Shown here: positions 22,405-22,462 of the stretch, one piece after another
Position numbering within the stretch: the first letter of the stretch is position 1
Layout of the letters: each line of letters opens with the position of its first letter
Source of the DNA: CAZQRW01 sp964596115
Lineage (GTDB): Bacteria; Hydrothermota; UBA3072; B12-G15
DNA: 22,462 bases
Assembly (NCBI GenBank): GCA_964596115.1
Contig: CAZQRW010000030.1
Location: forward strand, 1-22,462
Direction: 5' to 3'
The notes under the pieces: model-generated
Database searches by the model: none
The model's input: only the letters and a program-made list of their open reading frames with translations
What the model was told of the DNA's origin: nothing
Program-made: the position numbers and the translations under genes

Positions 22405-22462
22405 CGAGGTTGAAAATTTGAAATTAGAACCATAAATAAATATATTGACTTAAAGCAATTTT

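Overview
The window is a gene-dense, AT-rich stretch of bacterial chromosome. It probably comes from an anaerobic, perhaps thermophilic and little-cultivated lineage. The evidence for anaerobic life is an Rnf-type ion-pumping ferredoxin:NAD oxidoreductase, an adenosylcobalamin (class II) ribonucleotide reductase, a B12-type radical SAM protein and a two-chain transketolase. Genes mostly start after strong GGAGG ribosome sites, TTG starts are common, and several first-in-transcript genes look leaderless. I cannot assign a phylum from this sequence alone. There is no phage, transposase or CRISPR.

Layout. (1) 340-10913, minus strand: one tightly packed run of ten genes in transcription order: transketolase N chain, transketolase C chain, ftsE, ftsX, rnfC, rnfD, rnfG, rnfE, rnfA, mfd. 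Nearly every junction overlaps by 1-14 bases. The usual last Rnf gene, rnfB, is absent, and its slot is taken by mfd. The run is bracketed by non-coding regions (1-339 and about 10950-11600) that carry the same 28-bp purine-rich repeat. (2) 11619-15323, plus strand: a four-gene overlapping operon: metallo-beta-lactamase-fold hydrolase, mnmG, a cytosolic caspase-fold (gingipain/C25-like) protein, and a 91-residue basic protein of unknown function. (3) 15315-16841, minus: a helical-repeat protein with a C-terminal HD-GYP domain. (4) 16939-17792, plus: tRNA-Glu(UUC) and an orphan AbiEi-like winged-helix protein. (5) 17789-19060, minus: B12-binding/radical SAM protein. (6) 19133-21283, minus: class II ribonucleotide reductase nrdJ, with two well-preserved NrdR boxes in its promoter and a strong terminator after it. 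(7) 21749-22273, plus: a NYN-domain nuclease-like protein. (8) 22309-22381: tRNA-Asn(GUU), whose 3' end doubles as one arm of a terminator.

How it fits together. The large minus operon combines carbon metabolism (transketolase), cell-wall/division control (FtsEX), membrane energy conversion (Rnf) and transcription-coupled repair (Mfd) on one likely transcript. The mnmG operon pairs tRNA wobble modification with an apparently intracellular caspase-fold peptidase. The least explained items are the 28-bp repeat arrays, the perfect 13-bp hairpin covering the only canonical start of mfd, the missing RnfB with a two-domain RnfG, and the cytosolic C25-like protein with its small partner.
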